A stretch of 64,000 nucleotides of DNA from Sphingobacterium alkalisoli (GTDB lineage: Bacteria > Bacteroidota > Bacteroidia > Sphingobacteriales > Sphingobacteriaceae): contig NZ_SUKA01000004.1 in the NCBI RefSeq assembly GCF_005049105.1, forward strand, positions 1 to 64,000, written 5' to 3'. Positions 37,001 through 44,939 of the stretch are shown here, in pieces. The notes below the pieces were generated by a model, which did no database searches, was not told the origin of the DNA, and worked only from the letters and a program-made list of their open reading frames with translations. The translations under genes were made by a program, and so were the position numbers. Each line of letters starts with the position of its first letter. Within the stretch, counting starts at the first letter, position 1.

Positions 37001-37055
37001 TCGCAATAATGGCACATAACCAACCTAATAGATTGTTTATTTTGTTGTAATTCAT
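34026..37055 (-). CDS. DUF2723 family membrane glycosyltransferase-like protein
   Basis: 1009 residues from the ATG at 37055; an upstream in-frame start at 37121 adds 22 residues not expected for the family. DUF2723 (now also CAZy family GT117) proteins begin with membrane helices and a conserved block here read as SWWDCGEFIASAYKMQIVHQPGAP (in part: WWDCGEFI and HQPGAPLF, near residues 32-55). Eleven or so helices fill the first half, then a large periplasmic part with FSYGDNDTYPLWYVQE. Members are thought to move sugars from polyprenyl phosphate, as in protein O-glycosylation; a family member is part of the Bacteroidota glycosylation system. The acceptor here is unknown. Ends in a clear terminator. 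Confidence 0.87.
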   Translation of the reverse strand: MNYNKINNLLGWLCAIIATLTYVITAERTTSWWDCGEFIASAYKMQIVHQPGAPLFLMIENLFSNFAMGDRSRIAFWMNIGSAVSSGLTILFLFWSITAVARKAFVGKASLTEKLSDTAIVQVMGAGLVGALAYAFSDTFWYSAVEAEVYAMSSLCTAVVFWAILKWEVRADEAGADRWLILIAYVMGLSIGVHLLNLLVIPAIALVIYFRRASNVTTSGAIKALLIGVVVLALILWGVIQYLIKFAAFADLFFVNTLGLGFGTGVTFFALLVVGGMVYGIWYSIKKIKPILNIALISLGFIILGYSSFAMILIRAKANPTLNNSDPDNVFTFLSYLNREQYGDEPLFKGRFFDAKPIDMVESGSVYRKDGDKYVVAKKKTEYKYDKETVFPRIYSEKGGHPGFYREYLGLAENQSPTFADNLKFFFGYQIGHMYGRYFMWNFVGRQNDVQGHGSLTEGNWISGIKPIDNMLVGGQNALPTSEKENPARNTYFFLPLLIGLFGAFWHFGKNQRDAGVVGLLFFFTGLAIVLYLNQTPLQPRERDYAYAGSFYAFSIWIGLGVLAIADALSKKINAKTAGYVAIGIGVLAAPVLLASQNWDDHDRSEKFLARDMARNYLESCAPNAILFSYGDNDTYPLWYVQEVEGFRTDVRVVNLSLLSSDWYMRQMMEKVNDADALPIDIDPEKVKDGVRDVIYYQDMQIPGYINVKDLLNVMLSDNPQNKAQLQSGEYVNLLPTKNMQLVVDKNAVIANKVVPQEWEESIVDTLQWSYSMNYVSRAELSIMAILANNNWKRPIYFTTTTPEENYIGLNRFLVSEGFALRLMPINTGLNQDDPSSIVNTDAVYGHIMNKYQWGNLANSSFLDPDSYRYISLYVSSIFGETAQSLIAQNKKEEARKVVLKAYESMPKRTFQMSEAMSYTPLVDAMYKVGESAKAKEIVARNLKYIGENLKYYMNISETKNNFEYRNIRFGLASIQRYQQVLETSGDKEMKAEVEKLFKEYAYLFQQEQ

Positions 37056-37242
37056 ATGTAATACGGTTATTCTTAATAATACCGCCTCGAAAATAAGGAT
37101 TACATCGTAAGAAAAGAACAATATTAAAATATTTTAACACAAAACGTTCAAGTTCCTATACCATTTAATATAGACCCCAGAGGTACAAACAAAAATATTT
37201 TATTGAGAATCAGCCTCTATCCAAAAAATAACCAAAAAAGTT

Positions 37243-37272
37243 TTGGAGAAATAAAAAACGGGTGTATATTTG
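37243..37272 (+). promoter_or_regulatory. tRNA-Gln promoter
   Basis: TTG at 37243-37245, a 19-base spacer and TATATTTG at 37265-37272 give a full match to the Bacteroidota promoter consensus, 37 bases before the tRNA. Confidence 0.75.
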
Positions 37273-37309
37273 CATCGTCAAAACAATCAAATACGGGTTG
37301 ACAGTTGCT

Positions 37310-37380
37310 TGCCCGATAGTATAAGGGTAGTACGACAGTTTTTGGTACTGTTTGTCTTGGTTCGAATCCAGGTCGGGCAA
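37310..37380 (+). tRNA. trnQ: tRNA-Gln (anticodon TTG)
   Basis: The cloverleaf folds fully: acceptor TGCCCGA pairs with TCGGGCA, D-stem GTAT with GTAC, anticodon stem ACAGT with ACTGT around the loop TTTTGGT (anticodon TTG, reading CAA), T-stem CTTGG with CCAGG around TTCGAAT. U8 and the discriminator A are present. No CCA is encoded. A promoter lies before it and a hairpin terminator after it, so it is a single-gene transcript. Confidence 0.95.
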
Positions 37381-37383
37381 CAT

Positions 37384-37418
37384 AAAAAAGGAGGATTACG
37401 CAAGTAATTCTCCTTTTT
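37384..37418 (+). terminator. Terminator after tRNA-Gln
   Basis: AAAAAGGAG and CTCCTTTTT, with inner ATTAC/GTAAT pairs, form a stem around a short GCAA loop with a one-base mismatch; a T-rich run follows. Confidence 0.9.
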
Positions 37419-37454
37419 ATTTTTAGGTATATTGGATACGCACAATCTTATTTT

Positions 37455-37483
37455 TTATAATTCAATTCATTTCTATAAATTTG
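37455..37483 (+). promoter_or_regulatory. Predicted prs promoter
   Basis: TAAATTTG at 37476-37483 fits TAnnTTTG, with TTA around 37455 (spacer 18). It would give a leader of about 110 bases before the prs ATG. Confidence 0.4.
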
Positions 37484-37597
37484 CCGAACGTTTAGAACTA
37501 ACAGTTAGGTAGATCAAGCTGAACTGATATTCCTTTTAACGATTTGGCGGTGAATACAATTTCTTTTTCAACATATCATATATAAAATAGACATACC

Positions 37598-38554
37598 ATG
37601 CCTTTGCAATTCAACACGGTTAAACTATTCGCTGGTTCGGGTACCTTGGAATTAGCCGAAAAAATTTCAAAATCCTACGGAAAACCGCTCGGCGACAAAA
37701 CGCTATCCAAATTCAGTGACGGCGAAATTCAACCGTTCTACAACGAATCTGTACGTGGTAGCGATGTTTTCCTGATTCAATCAACAAATCAGCCTACGGA
37801 CAATCTTTTTGAATTACTATTAATGATTGACGCAGCAAAAAGAGCTTCTGCGCACTACATTACGGTTGTTGTTCCTTATTTTGGCTTCGCGCGACAAGAT
37901 CGCAAGGACAAACCCCGTGTGGCGATTGGTGCCAAATTAATGGCCAACTTAATCACGGCAGCAGGAGCACATCGCATCATGACCATGGATCTTCATGCGG
38001 CTCAAATTCAAGGCTTCTTTGACATTCCGGTTGATCACTTAGATGGAGCGATTATTTTTGTACCTTACATCAAGTCTCTCAATCTTCCTAACTTGACCAT
38101 TGCATCTCCAGACATGGGTGGCTCATACCGAGCACGAACATTCGCAAAATTCTTTAATGCAGAGGTCATCATCTGTGACAAACGCCGTAAACGTGCCAAT
38201 GAAATCGAATCCATGTCTATTATCGGCGACGTGACAGGTCAGGATGTTGTCCTTATTGACGACATCTGTGATACGGCGGGTACCCTATCAAAAGCCGCAG
38301 CTTTAATCATGGAAAACGGTGCCAACTCCGTAAGAGCGGTATGTACACACGCCGTATTATCTGGGAAAGCATACGAAACGATCGAAAACTCTGTGCTGAC
38401 GGAAATGATCGTAACGGATACTATTCAATTAAACCCCGAGAAAACAAATCAATGTAGCAAGATCAAATTACTATCCACTGCGGATTTATTTGCCCACGCT
38501 ATTAAAAACATAAATGAGCATAGTTCAATCTCAGATTTATTCCAGGTAGACTAA
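37598..38554 (+). CDS. prs: Ribose-phosphate pyrophosphokinase
   Basis: 318 residues. The enzyme makes PRPP from ribose 5-phosphate and ATP, feeding purine, pyrimidine, histidine and tryptophan synthesis. Visible: the ATP-binding RQDRKDKPR block near residue 98, DLHAAQIQGFFDIPVDHL near 131-148 and the PRPP-binding loop VVLIDDICDTAGTL near residue 217. Length and motifs are those of class I enzymes. A hairpin terminator follows directly. Confidence 0.96.
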   Translation: MPLQFNTVKLFAGSGTLELAEKISKSYGKPLGDKTLSKFSDGEIQPFYNESVRGSDVFLIQSTNQPTDNLFELLLMIDAAKRASAHYITVVVPYFGFARQDRKDKPRVAIGAKLMANLITAAGAHRIMTMDLHAAQIQGFFDIPVDHLDGAIIFVPYIKSLNLPNLTIASPDMGGSYRARTFAKFFNAEVIICDKRRKRANEIESMSIIGDVTGQDVVLIDDICDTAGTLSKAAALIMENGANSVRAVCTHAVLSGKAYETIENSVLTEMIVTDTIQLNPEKTNQCSKIKLLSTADLFAHAIKNINEHSSISDLFQVD

Positions 38555-38561
38555 CATAGTA

Positions 38562-38592
38562 AAAGAGGCGATCTGTATAAGACCGCCTCTTT
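38562..38592. terminator. Bidirectional terminator between prs and the DUF1080 gene
   Basis: AAAGAGGCG and CGCCTCTTT form a nine-base stem around a short loop, with A and T runs on either side. It can end both the plus-strand prs transcript and the minus-strand transcript stopping at 38612. Confidence 0.85.
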
Positions 38593-38611
38593 ATTTTAGA
38601 AATCGATATTT

Positions 38612-41600
38612 TTATATCCGTTTCACCCTGATATTTCTCAAAAACACTTCCGTGCCGTGCCCTAAGAAGCCGATATGGCCTGATGCACGCTTAAGTCCGG
38701 GATGACCCTTGTTATCTAGCGTACCGTTTTTAGATGCCTCGCTTAAATCTCCATCGACGATTACCACTCCGTTTAGGGTTATCGTAATCTTACTCCCTTT
38801 CACACGAATTTCCTCTTCGTTCCATTCGCCTAAGGGTTTCAGTGCACCACGTTTCGCAGCAATCACACCGTACACCGAACCGTGATATTGATAAGGTGCC
38901 AACTTTTTGTATACATCGGCATCATCATCCAAAATCTGAATTTCCATACCTTGATACGCTGCATCTCCCTCCAAAGGGGTGCGAATTCCTACACCATTGT
39001 TCGCTCCCGGAGTCAATTTAAATTCAAAGCGATACACAAAATCAGCATATTCCTCTTTAGTATAGATATTTTTCCCAAATTTAGCGACAGGATTGGAGCG
39101 TATATATCCCTCCTCTGTTATTTCGTATGCCGCCGAGGACGTCCACTTATCTAAGTTAGTACCGTCAAACAACACTTCAAACCCCTCTTGGCGTTCTTGA
39201 TCATTTAGCGAATAGACTTCCTTACGAGGGATTTCCTTAATAAACACGTCTCTATACCATACCCGAGAACCATGTGCCTGCAACTCAATCTGCTCTTTCG
39301 GGAAGATAGACTGATTGCGGTCCCAATAGTTCTCCAGCGTTACATTATCAACGACTAGCTCACCATTCAACCACACCGATACTTGCTCACCTATCATCCG
39401 AATCTTAAATGTATTCCATTCACCAAGGGGGTTATCTGCAACTTTAATTGGCTTTGAATTGGATTTGTTATTGTATAAACCGCCCGATCCGACGTCTGCC
39501 CCGACATTTATACGTGAAATATCCCAAATCTGAACCTGAGGCGTACCTCTCAAGTACACTCCTGCATCTGGTTCTTTCCCATTTTTATCCAACTTCCAAT
39601 CCACCAACATTTCAAAATCAGCATATTGCTTCACAGTCGCAATATTATCGCCATGACCGCTGAAAACCAAATCTCCATCGATAGCTGACCAGCTCTCCCG
39701 CATTTTCATATCCGCGTCAGCTTGCTTTCTAGCCAACTCTTGTGCTGACATCTGTGCTCTTTTGATCGGATTTTCGACCAATCCCTTCCATCCGGTAAGA
39801 TCCTTTCCATTAAAAATGGAAACATAACCCTCTTTCTGTGGCATCTCCGCTAAATGTCGCACAATAGCCTCTCTCAAATATGAGCTCTCGCTGCCTGACA
39901 AGTTATCCTTCGCTTTGGTCAATAAGACGCGTACATCATTCCCTACAAAATCGTCATTATCCATAGCAATATTCATTACCACATTCGTAGCTACGTCCTT
40001 CAAAACCGGATCTGAAAGATATTTTCCAGCAAAGATTAATGCCTGATACGTTCCTGTAGATTGGAGAGCGGACAATGCGCTTTTCTTTTGTTCTGGAGTT
40101 TGCGCTGACTCGAAAGCCTCTCTTAGCAACAATGTTTTTTGAGGAGCCAGAAGAGTACTCCCATTTAACTGTTTTACGAAACCTCTAAACGCAATATTAA
40201 AATTTTCAGAATGCTTTTCCGTACGTAACAGTGCAGTAAGCGCATCTAAAGATGCCGGTGTAGACCAATTTGCTAGCGCTGAAATCGCATGTGATTTGTT
40301 AACATTCCCCTCATTAAGGTAATTTTTCACAGACTTCAACGCCTCGCTTCCACCCACTCCCGCAAAAATAGGGAAATATTTCGCGGCCGAAGGTGCTGCC
40401 GAACGAGAGATATTAGCGGATAGACGTTTAATCTTCGCTTCTGCCTCCGCATTATTCCTTAAGGCAACTATAGCAGCCTGTTGAACCGCCGTAGTCTCCT
40501 TATCCGAAGCCCTATCCAATAAATTAATGATAGCATCAAAGTCTGCGTCATTCACAACATTTGGCAATGCGTTGAAGGCTGCTAAACGGACAGCTTCATC
40601 CTTACTTTCTGTAAGCGCAAGCACAGCATTCGATGAATTAAGATTAGCGCGTTGTTTTAAGACGTCCAATAGTACCAATTGCGTCGCAATATCACTTGAT
40701 ACCAATGCGCTATTTACGGCATCCATGGTGCCATTTCCTTTCGATGTCAACAATAATGTCTGTAAGGCCTTTCGTTCTGCTTCATTAGCGGCAGGAATCT
40801 GCTTTATTAAAAAGGCTGCATTTTCACCTTTTGATAGGATGGACAACGTATTGTATGCTGCAATTTTCACTTCTGAATCTTTTATCGCAGCAAGATTTTT
40901 CTCGATGACCGGAATAGCTTTATCGGCGTTTTTCGTACCCAGGAAATTCAACACACTTTCTTGCGCCTCTGGATTTAGTTTCTTCAACGAGGAGGCCAAT
41001 TTTACCAAATCGGAGGCTGACGCATTTTGTGATAATAGGTCGAGCGCGACATTACGCACAATAGCATCGTCGGAAGATGCTAATTTCAGAAGTTCTTTCT
41101 TTTGCTTCTTCGGATTAAAGCTTGTCAACAATGCCAGTGCACCTACCCGTATCGTCGAAACTTGAGCTTTCGTTGCCTCCTGATAAAGAGTCGACGCTAA
41201 CTTCCCTGCTAATACTTGATCCTTATTCGCCAAATTATGGGCGTAATCCAGTGTTAGTCCCGCGACATTCGTTTTATCAAATTCGTAGTTAACTGCACGA
41301 GCATTGCTCAGAAAAGTATCGTAACTCGCGACACCGCCAATTTTACTCAATGCCGTAAGGGCATTACGTTGAAAATTCGGCGATTCAAATTGCCTGATTA
41401 GCTCAAGAATCCTGGTTTCGGAATTTACATCTTTAATATCGCCTAGTGCTGCCACTATTGCTACAGCAGCCTTTTCAGATTTCGTCGTATTTAAAGCTGT
41501 ATTCAGCGCAGAAGCAGCTTCTGGAGTACGAATTCCATTTAACACACGAGCCGCCTTTCCCACTAAATAGTCATCGGTCAAATACGTAGAAACTTGTTGG

Positions 41601-42004
41601 ATCGCCTCGTTTTTAGCACATTGCTTTAATAACTCGAGCACAAACCCTTTGTTATCTTTATTTTCTATCCGGTCTAAGGCCAAAAGCAGACCATTTACAT
41701 AAACAGCTCTTTTGTTTTCAAACCCGGGCTGCATGCTATAGAATGCATAGGAATTGGATGCATATTCTATCGCTGCATTGTTTCCTCCCTGCGGTTTAAG
41801 GCCGGTCAACAAGTTGGCGATATCTTCGGCGGAAAAATTTTCCAATTCCTTCATCGCCATAATGAATTTAGCTTGTTCTTCTGCGGGCTGTTGTGCTAAT
41901 ACATCGGCAATCTTTGTATCGGAGGTCCGGCCTACAGGTTGCTGTGCGTAAGCCGCTACTTGAAATAATAATAAAACGGATAGAATATTAAATGTTTTCT
42001 TCAT
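38612..42004 (-). CDS. Exported HEAT-repeat protein with two C-terminal DUF1080 domains (3-keto-glycoside eliminase/hydrolase-like)
   Basis: 1130 residues from the ATG at 42004, which opens a clean signal peptide (MKKTFNILSVLLLFQVAAYA); the longer frame to 42037 adds residues before it. About residues 40-730 are alpha-helical HEAT-type repeats, seen in recurring AALxALxNL patterns. Two DUF1080 domains follow, each opening with the same mark: YVSIFNGKDLTGWKG and FEVLFDGTNLDKWTS, and each with a WN(T/E)xxI block. DUF1080 is the family of 3-keto-disaccharide hydrolases; members in Bacteroides act after a Gfo/Idh oxidoreductase makes a 3-keto sugar and break the glycosidic bond. The oxidoreductase gene lies just upstream (13 bases), which supports that role. 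Confidence 0.87.
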   Translation of the reverse strand: MKKTFNILSVLLLFQVAAYAQQPVGRTSDTKIADVLAQQPAEEQAKFIMAMKELENFSAEDIANLLTGLKPQGGNNAAIEYASNSYAFYSMQPGFENKRAVYVNGLLLALDRIENKDNKGFVLELLKQCAKNEAIQQVSTYLTDDYLVGKAARVLNGIRTPEAASALNTALNTTKSEKAAVAIVAALGDIKDVNSETRILELIRQFESPNFQRNALTALSKIGGVASYDTFLSNARAVNYEFDKTNVAGLTLDYAHNLANKDQVLAGKLASTLYQEATKAQVSTIRVGALALLTSFNPKKQKKELLKLASSDDAIVRNVALDLLSQNASASDLVKLASSLKKLNPEAQESVLNFLGTKNADKAIPVIEKNLAAIKDSEVKIAAYNTLSILSKGENAAFLIKQIPAANEAERKALQTLLLTSKGNGTMDAVNSALVSSDIATQLVLLDVLKQRANLNSSNAVLALTESKDEAVRLAAFNALPNVVNDADFDAIINLLDRASDKETTAVQQAAIVALRNNAEAEAKIKRLSANISRSAAPSAAKYFPIFAGVGGSEALKSVKNYLNEGNVNKSHAISALANWSTPASLDALTALLRTEKHSENFNIAFRGFVKQLNGSTLLAPQKTLLLREAFESAQTPEQKKSALSALQSTGTYQALIFAGKYLSDPVLKDVATNVVMNIAMDNDDFVGNDVRVLLTKAKDNLSGSESSYLREAIVRHLAEMPQKEGYVSIFNGKDLTGWKGLVENPIKRAQMSAQELARKQADADMKMRESWSAIDGDLVFSGHGDNIATVKQYADFEMLVDWKLDKNGKEPDAGVYLRGTPQVQIWDISRINVGADVGSGGLYNNKSNSKPIKVADNPLGEWNTFKIRMIGEQVSVWLNGELVVDNVTLENYWDRNQSIFPKEQIELQAHGSRVWYRDVFIKEIPRKEVYSLNDQERQEGFEVLFDGTNLDKWTSSAAYEITEEGYIRSNPVAKFGKNIYTKEEYADFVYRFEFKLTPGANNGVGIRTPLEGDAAYQGMEIQILDDDADVYKKLAPYQYHGSVYGVIAAKRGALKPLGEWNEEEIRVKGSKITITLNGVVIVDGDLSEASKNGTLDNKGHPGLKRASGHIGFLGHGTEVFLRNIRVKRI

Positions 42005-42017
42005 GTCAATAGTTAGA

Positions 42018-43283
42018 TTAAATGGTCCACGGACCACGCATAGGTTGGTGAATCAATCGATTAGCAGCCTCATCATTTAAAAACTCCTGCTTTTGCGAAT
42101 CAAAATTTAGCGTGCGATTTAAACGTAGGGCAGCTAATCCCAAATTAACTAGGGTACAAGAATAATAGCCGTTTTCTTCGTTCAGTGCAAATTTCTGCCG
42201 GGTGCGTACCGCCTCTACAAAATCCGTCATTTGTGGGCTAGGATCGGGATATTGTGCCAGTTTACGTTCCAAGTCTGGAATATCCGACACAAAGCCTCTA
42301 AATAACTTACCATCCGGCCCTTCAATATATGCCTTACCCTCTTCCGTGCCCGCACCATCTAATATAATTTGACAGCCATCGGCATACGTATATACGATCT
42401 TGCGCCAGGTTCCCACGGCATCAGAATGTTGTTGTGGAGCATCGACTTCAATTTTGATTGGACTCTCGTTGTCCTTTCCCAGAAAATACTGGACCGGATC
42501 TAAATAATGTTGGCCCATATCTCCTAATCCACCACCGTCATAATCCCAATACCCCCGAAACGTTGTATGCACACGATGTGTGCTATACGGTTTATAAGGC
42601 GCGGGACCCAACCACATTTCGTAGTCCAATTCATTAGGCACTTGTTCAACAGGAAGATTTTCCTTCCCTACCCAATAAAATTTCCAATCAAAACCGGTGT
42701 GCTTACTGATTGTTACTTTTAACGGCCACCCCAACATCCCGGTGTCGACCACTTTTTTAATTTTTTTAACTGGAACATTCATGCCGTAAAAATTGGCATC
42801 AAATCTGAACCACGTATTTAACCTGAAAATATTACCATGCTGTGCTACGGCTTCTTTTACTTTTTTACCCTCACCTATAGTTCTAGTCATGGGTTTTTCG
42901 CACCAGATATCTTTTCCCGAGCGTGCTGCTTCAACCGCCATTAGTCCATGCCAATGTGGAGGAGTAGCAATATGAACAATGTCAACTTCCGAATTTTGAA
43001 TCAATTCGCGAAAATCGCGGGATTCTTTAACTCCTCCCCCAAGCGTCTTTTGAGCTATTGCCAGGTGTCTACTGTCTACATCACAGATCGCAACAGTTTT
43101 GGTTCCAGCATAATTAAAATGCCCTCTTCCCATTGATCCAACTCCGATGATCCCCTTGGTCAAGTGATCGCTCGGCGCCAAATAACCTTTACCTAATACG
43201 AAACGCGGCACAATAGTAAATGCAGCGGCCCCAATTAGCGACTTCTTAAGAAAATCGCGTCTTGAAGTACTTTTTTCTTTCAT
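42018..43283 (-). CDS. Gfo/Idh/MocA family oxidoreductase with Tat signal
   Basis: 421 residues from the ATG at 43283. This start puts the twin-arginine signal SRRDFLKK near the N-terminus, so the folded, cofactor-bearing enzyme is exported through the Tat pathway. An in-frame ATG at 43301 lies inside the 52-base tandem repeat and is less likely. The NAD(P)-binding block GIIGVGSMGRGHF is visible, and the motif CEKPMTRTIGEGKKV carries the conserved EKP lysine. The family oxidises or reduces sugars and inositols. With the DUF1080 protein directly downstream it likely oxidises a glycoside at C3. Substrate unknown. A ROK regulator gene is divergent. Confidence 0.88.
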   Translation of the reverse strand: MKEKSTSRRDFLKKSLIGAAAFTIVPRFVLGKGYLAPSDHLTKGIIGVGSMGRGHFNYAGTKTVAICDVDSRHLAIAQKTLGGGVKESRDFRELIQNSEVDIVHIATPPHWHGLMAVEAARSGKDIWCEKPMTRTIGEGKKVKEAVAQHGNIFRLNTWFRFDANFYGMNVPVKKIKKVVDTGMLGWPLKVTISKHTGFDWKFYWVGKENLPVEQVPNELDYEMWLGPAPYKPYSTHRVHTTFRGYWDYDGGGLGDMGQHYLDPVQYFLGKDNESPIKIEVDAPQQHSDAVGTWRKIVYTYADGCQIILDGAGTEEGKAYIEGPDGKLFRGFVSDIPDLERKLAQYPDPSPQMTDFVEAVRTRQKFALNEENGYYSCTLVNLGLAALRLNRTLNFDSQKQEFLNDEAANRLIHQPMRGPWTI

Positions 43284-43293
43284 ATGTATATTA

Positions 43294-43409
43294 TTATTCA
43301 TTATTGTTTATCTCTTAATGGCATGAATGAGTTCGCTTTGCTCAGTTATTCATTATTGTTTATCTCTTAATGGCATGAATGAGTTCGCTTTGCTCAGTTA
43401 TTCATTATC
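43294..43409. repeat. Tandem duplication of a 52-base unit in front of the oxidoreductase gene
   Basis: Copies at 43294-43345 and 43346-43397 are identical, and twelve bases of a third follow (43398-43409). Each copy on the minus strand ends in an A-rich stretch and ATGAATAA, so an ATG recurs every 52 bases. Unlike the unit at 28782-28901, 52 is not a multiple of three and the ATG-led frame stops at once (ATG AAT AAC TGA). The remaining gap 43410-43621 is A/T-rich with no gene; TACTTTCG at about 43551 is the nearest thing to a ROK-gene promoter box. Confidence 0.9.
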
Positions 43410-43621
43410 ATAATTCATTCGTTATCAGTTATTGGAAAGAACAAATTCAGATATCCATTCCTAAACATCATCTAAAATACCGTAATTTTTCATAAATCAA
43501 AAAACTTTATTAAAAAATTTAATAAAGTTTTTCGCGTTCAGTTAAAATTCATTACTTTCGACAGGCAGATCAATTGCCGCTACTCAATCGTAGCGTACGC
43601 GATCTACTTATTAATATTGTT

Positions 43622-44860
43622 ATGAGCCCAATTGATCAATTGTATTTAAAACACAAGAATTATTCATCAAAAGAACGAAAATCAAATGCGTTGCGATTGC
43701 GTATCTTAAAAACAATTTTTGAAAACCGTACCATAACTATAGGGGAAATTGCGACCAAGATCAATCTCAGCTTCCCTACATTAAATGCAATTATTTCGGA
43801 GCTTACCCTAGAGGGATTAATCGAACAAAAGGAAAAAGGTGAGTCTATCGGCGGACGCAAACCCAATCTATATCAACTATGCAATGAGGTTTTTAATATC
43901 CTGTCGGTAGAAGTCGAACGCTTCACGATCCGACTGATTGTGTTAGACAATAATCACAATACGGTGTATTCGTCTCGATCCTATCCAAATCCTTTATCAA
44001 AGAACTCCGCCGACATCGAGGATCTCACCAACATTATCCAACGCTACATTGAAGAAGAATGCATAAGTTGGAATAAAATAACAAGCATAGGTATATTAAT
44101 GCCCGGACTGATCAATTCATCCACAGGAGAAAACCGAACATTTTATACTAGTACGGGATTTAATTTACAAGCACATCTTGAACATGTGTTTAACAAACAT
44201 ATCTTCCTTCTAAATGACGTTAAGTCTGCTGCACTAAGCGAACTTAACTATGGCGCAGCACAAGGCCTCCAAAATGTCTTGATTATTCAAATGGATTGGG
44301 GGATAGGCCTCGGCATTATTATTAATGGTGAGGTTTATATGGGCAGTGAAGGTTTTTCTGGAGAAGTAGGCCATATGGTATTTGTAGAAGACGGACAACT
44401 TTGTTATTGTGGCAAGCGCGGTTGTTTGGAAACTGTAGCCTCCGGAGTCGCGCTGGTTAGCCGGGCTCGCGAAGATATTGCTCAATTTACACCAACTTTG
44501 TTGAGCACGAATTATAATGTCGAAACCCTATTACCGCAAGACATTATCGAAGCAGCACATTTGGGAGATCAATATGCGATAGATTTGATTTACAATCTAG
44601 GAAAGAATTTAGGGAAAGCGATATCCTATCTGATACAACTATTTAACCCACAGCTGATCGTAATGAGCGGAAAATTTGCTGCAGCTGGCTCGCTCATCAC
44701 CTTACCTATACAGCAAGGGATTCAAACGTATACGATGAATGCGCTAAAGAACAACTGTAAGTTGCAGGTCTCAACGCTTGGGGCAAATGGATTTACCAAA
44801 GGAATTGTTCTGTATACAATAACCAGACACTTCGATAAGTTGATCGAGGCAATTGAATAA
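43622..44860 (+). CDS. ROK family transcriptional regulator
   Basis: 412 residues from the ATG at 43622; the frame opens upstream at a TTG (43574), which adds residues unlike the family. The N-terminal winged helix (about residues 25-85) includes ITIGEIATKINLSFPTLNAI in pieces (TIGEIATKIN, SFPTLNAII). The ROK domain follows: GILMPGLIN, LNDVKSAALSELNYG, the GxGxGxxxxG block in WGIGLGIIINGE, and the zinc site with CYCGKRGCLETVASG. ROK regulators repress sugar-use genes until a sugar binds. It is divergent from the DUF1080/Gfo-Idh pair and probably controls it. Confidence 0.88.
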   Translation: MSPIDQLYLKHKNYSSKERKSNALRLRILKTIFENRTITIGEIATKINLSFPTLNAIISELTLEGLIEQKEKGESIGGRKPNLYQLCNEVFNILSVEVERFTIRLIVLDNNHNTVYSSRSYPNPLSKNSADIEDLTNIIQRYIEEECISWNKITSIGILMPGLINSSTGENRTFYTSTGFNLQAHLEHVFNKHIFLLNDVKSAALSELNYGAAQGLQNVLIIQMDWGIGLGIIINGEVYMGSEGFSGEVGHMVFVEDGQLCYCGKRGCLETVASGVALVSRAREDIAQFTPTLLSTNYNVETLLPQDIIEAAHLGDQYAIDLIYNLGKNLGKAISYLIQLFNPQLIVMSGKFAAAGSLITLPIQQGIQTYTMNALKNNCKLQVSTLGANGFTKGIVLYTITRHFDKLIEAIE

Positions 44861-44887
44861 AACAAAAAGCGATTTATCGGCAATACA

Positions 44888-44917
44888 TTGATTATTTAAT
44901 TTTTATCATTATCTTTG
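44888..44917 (+). promoter_or_regulatory. rplY promoter
   Basis: TTG at 44888-44890, a 19-base spacer and TATCTTTG at 44910-44917, followed by CACC: a full consensus promoter, 22 bases before the ATG at 44940. Confidence 0.8.
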
Positions 44918-44939
44918 CACCTCAAATAAAATTCAAAAA

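Noticed and set aside
40527..41165. 212-codon plus-strand frame inside the HEAT/DUF1080 gene
   Set aside because: Antisense shadow of an AT-poor, Ala/Leu-rich repeat gene; its Ser/Phe/Ala-rich translation has no family features.
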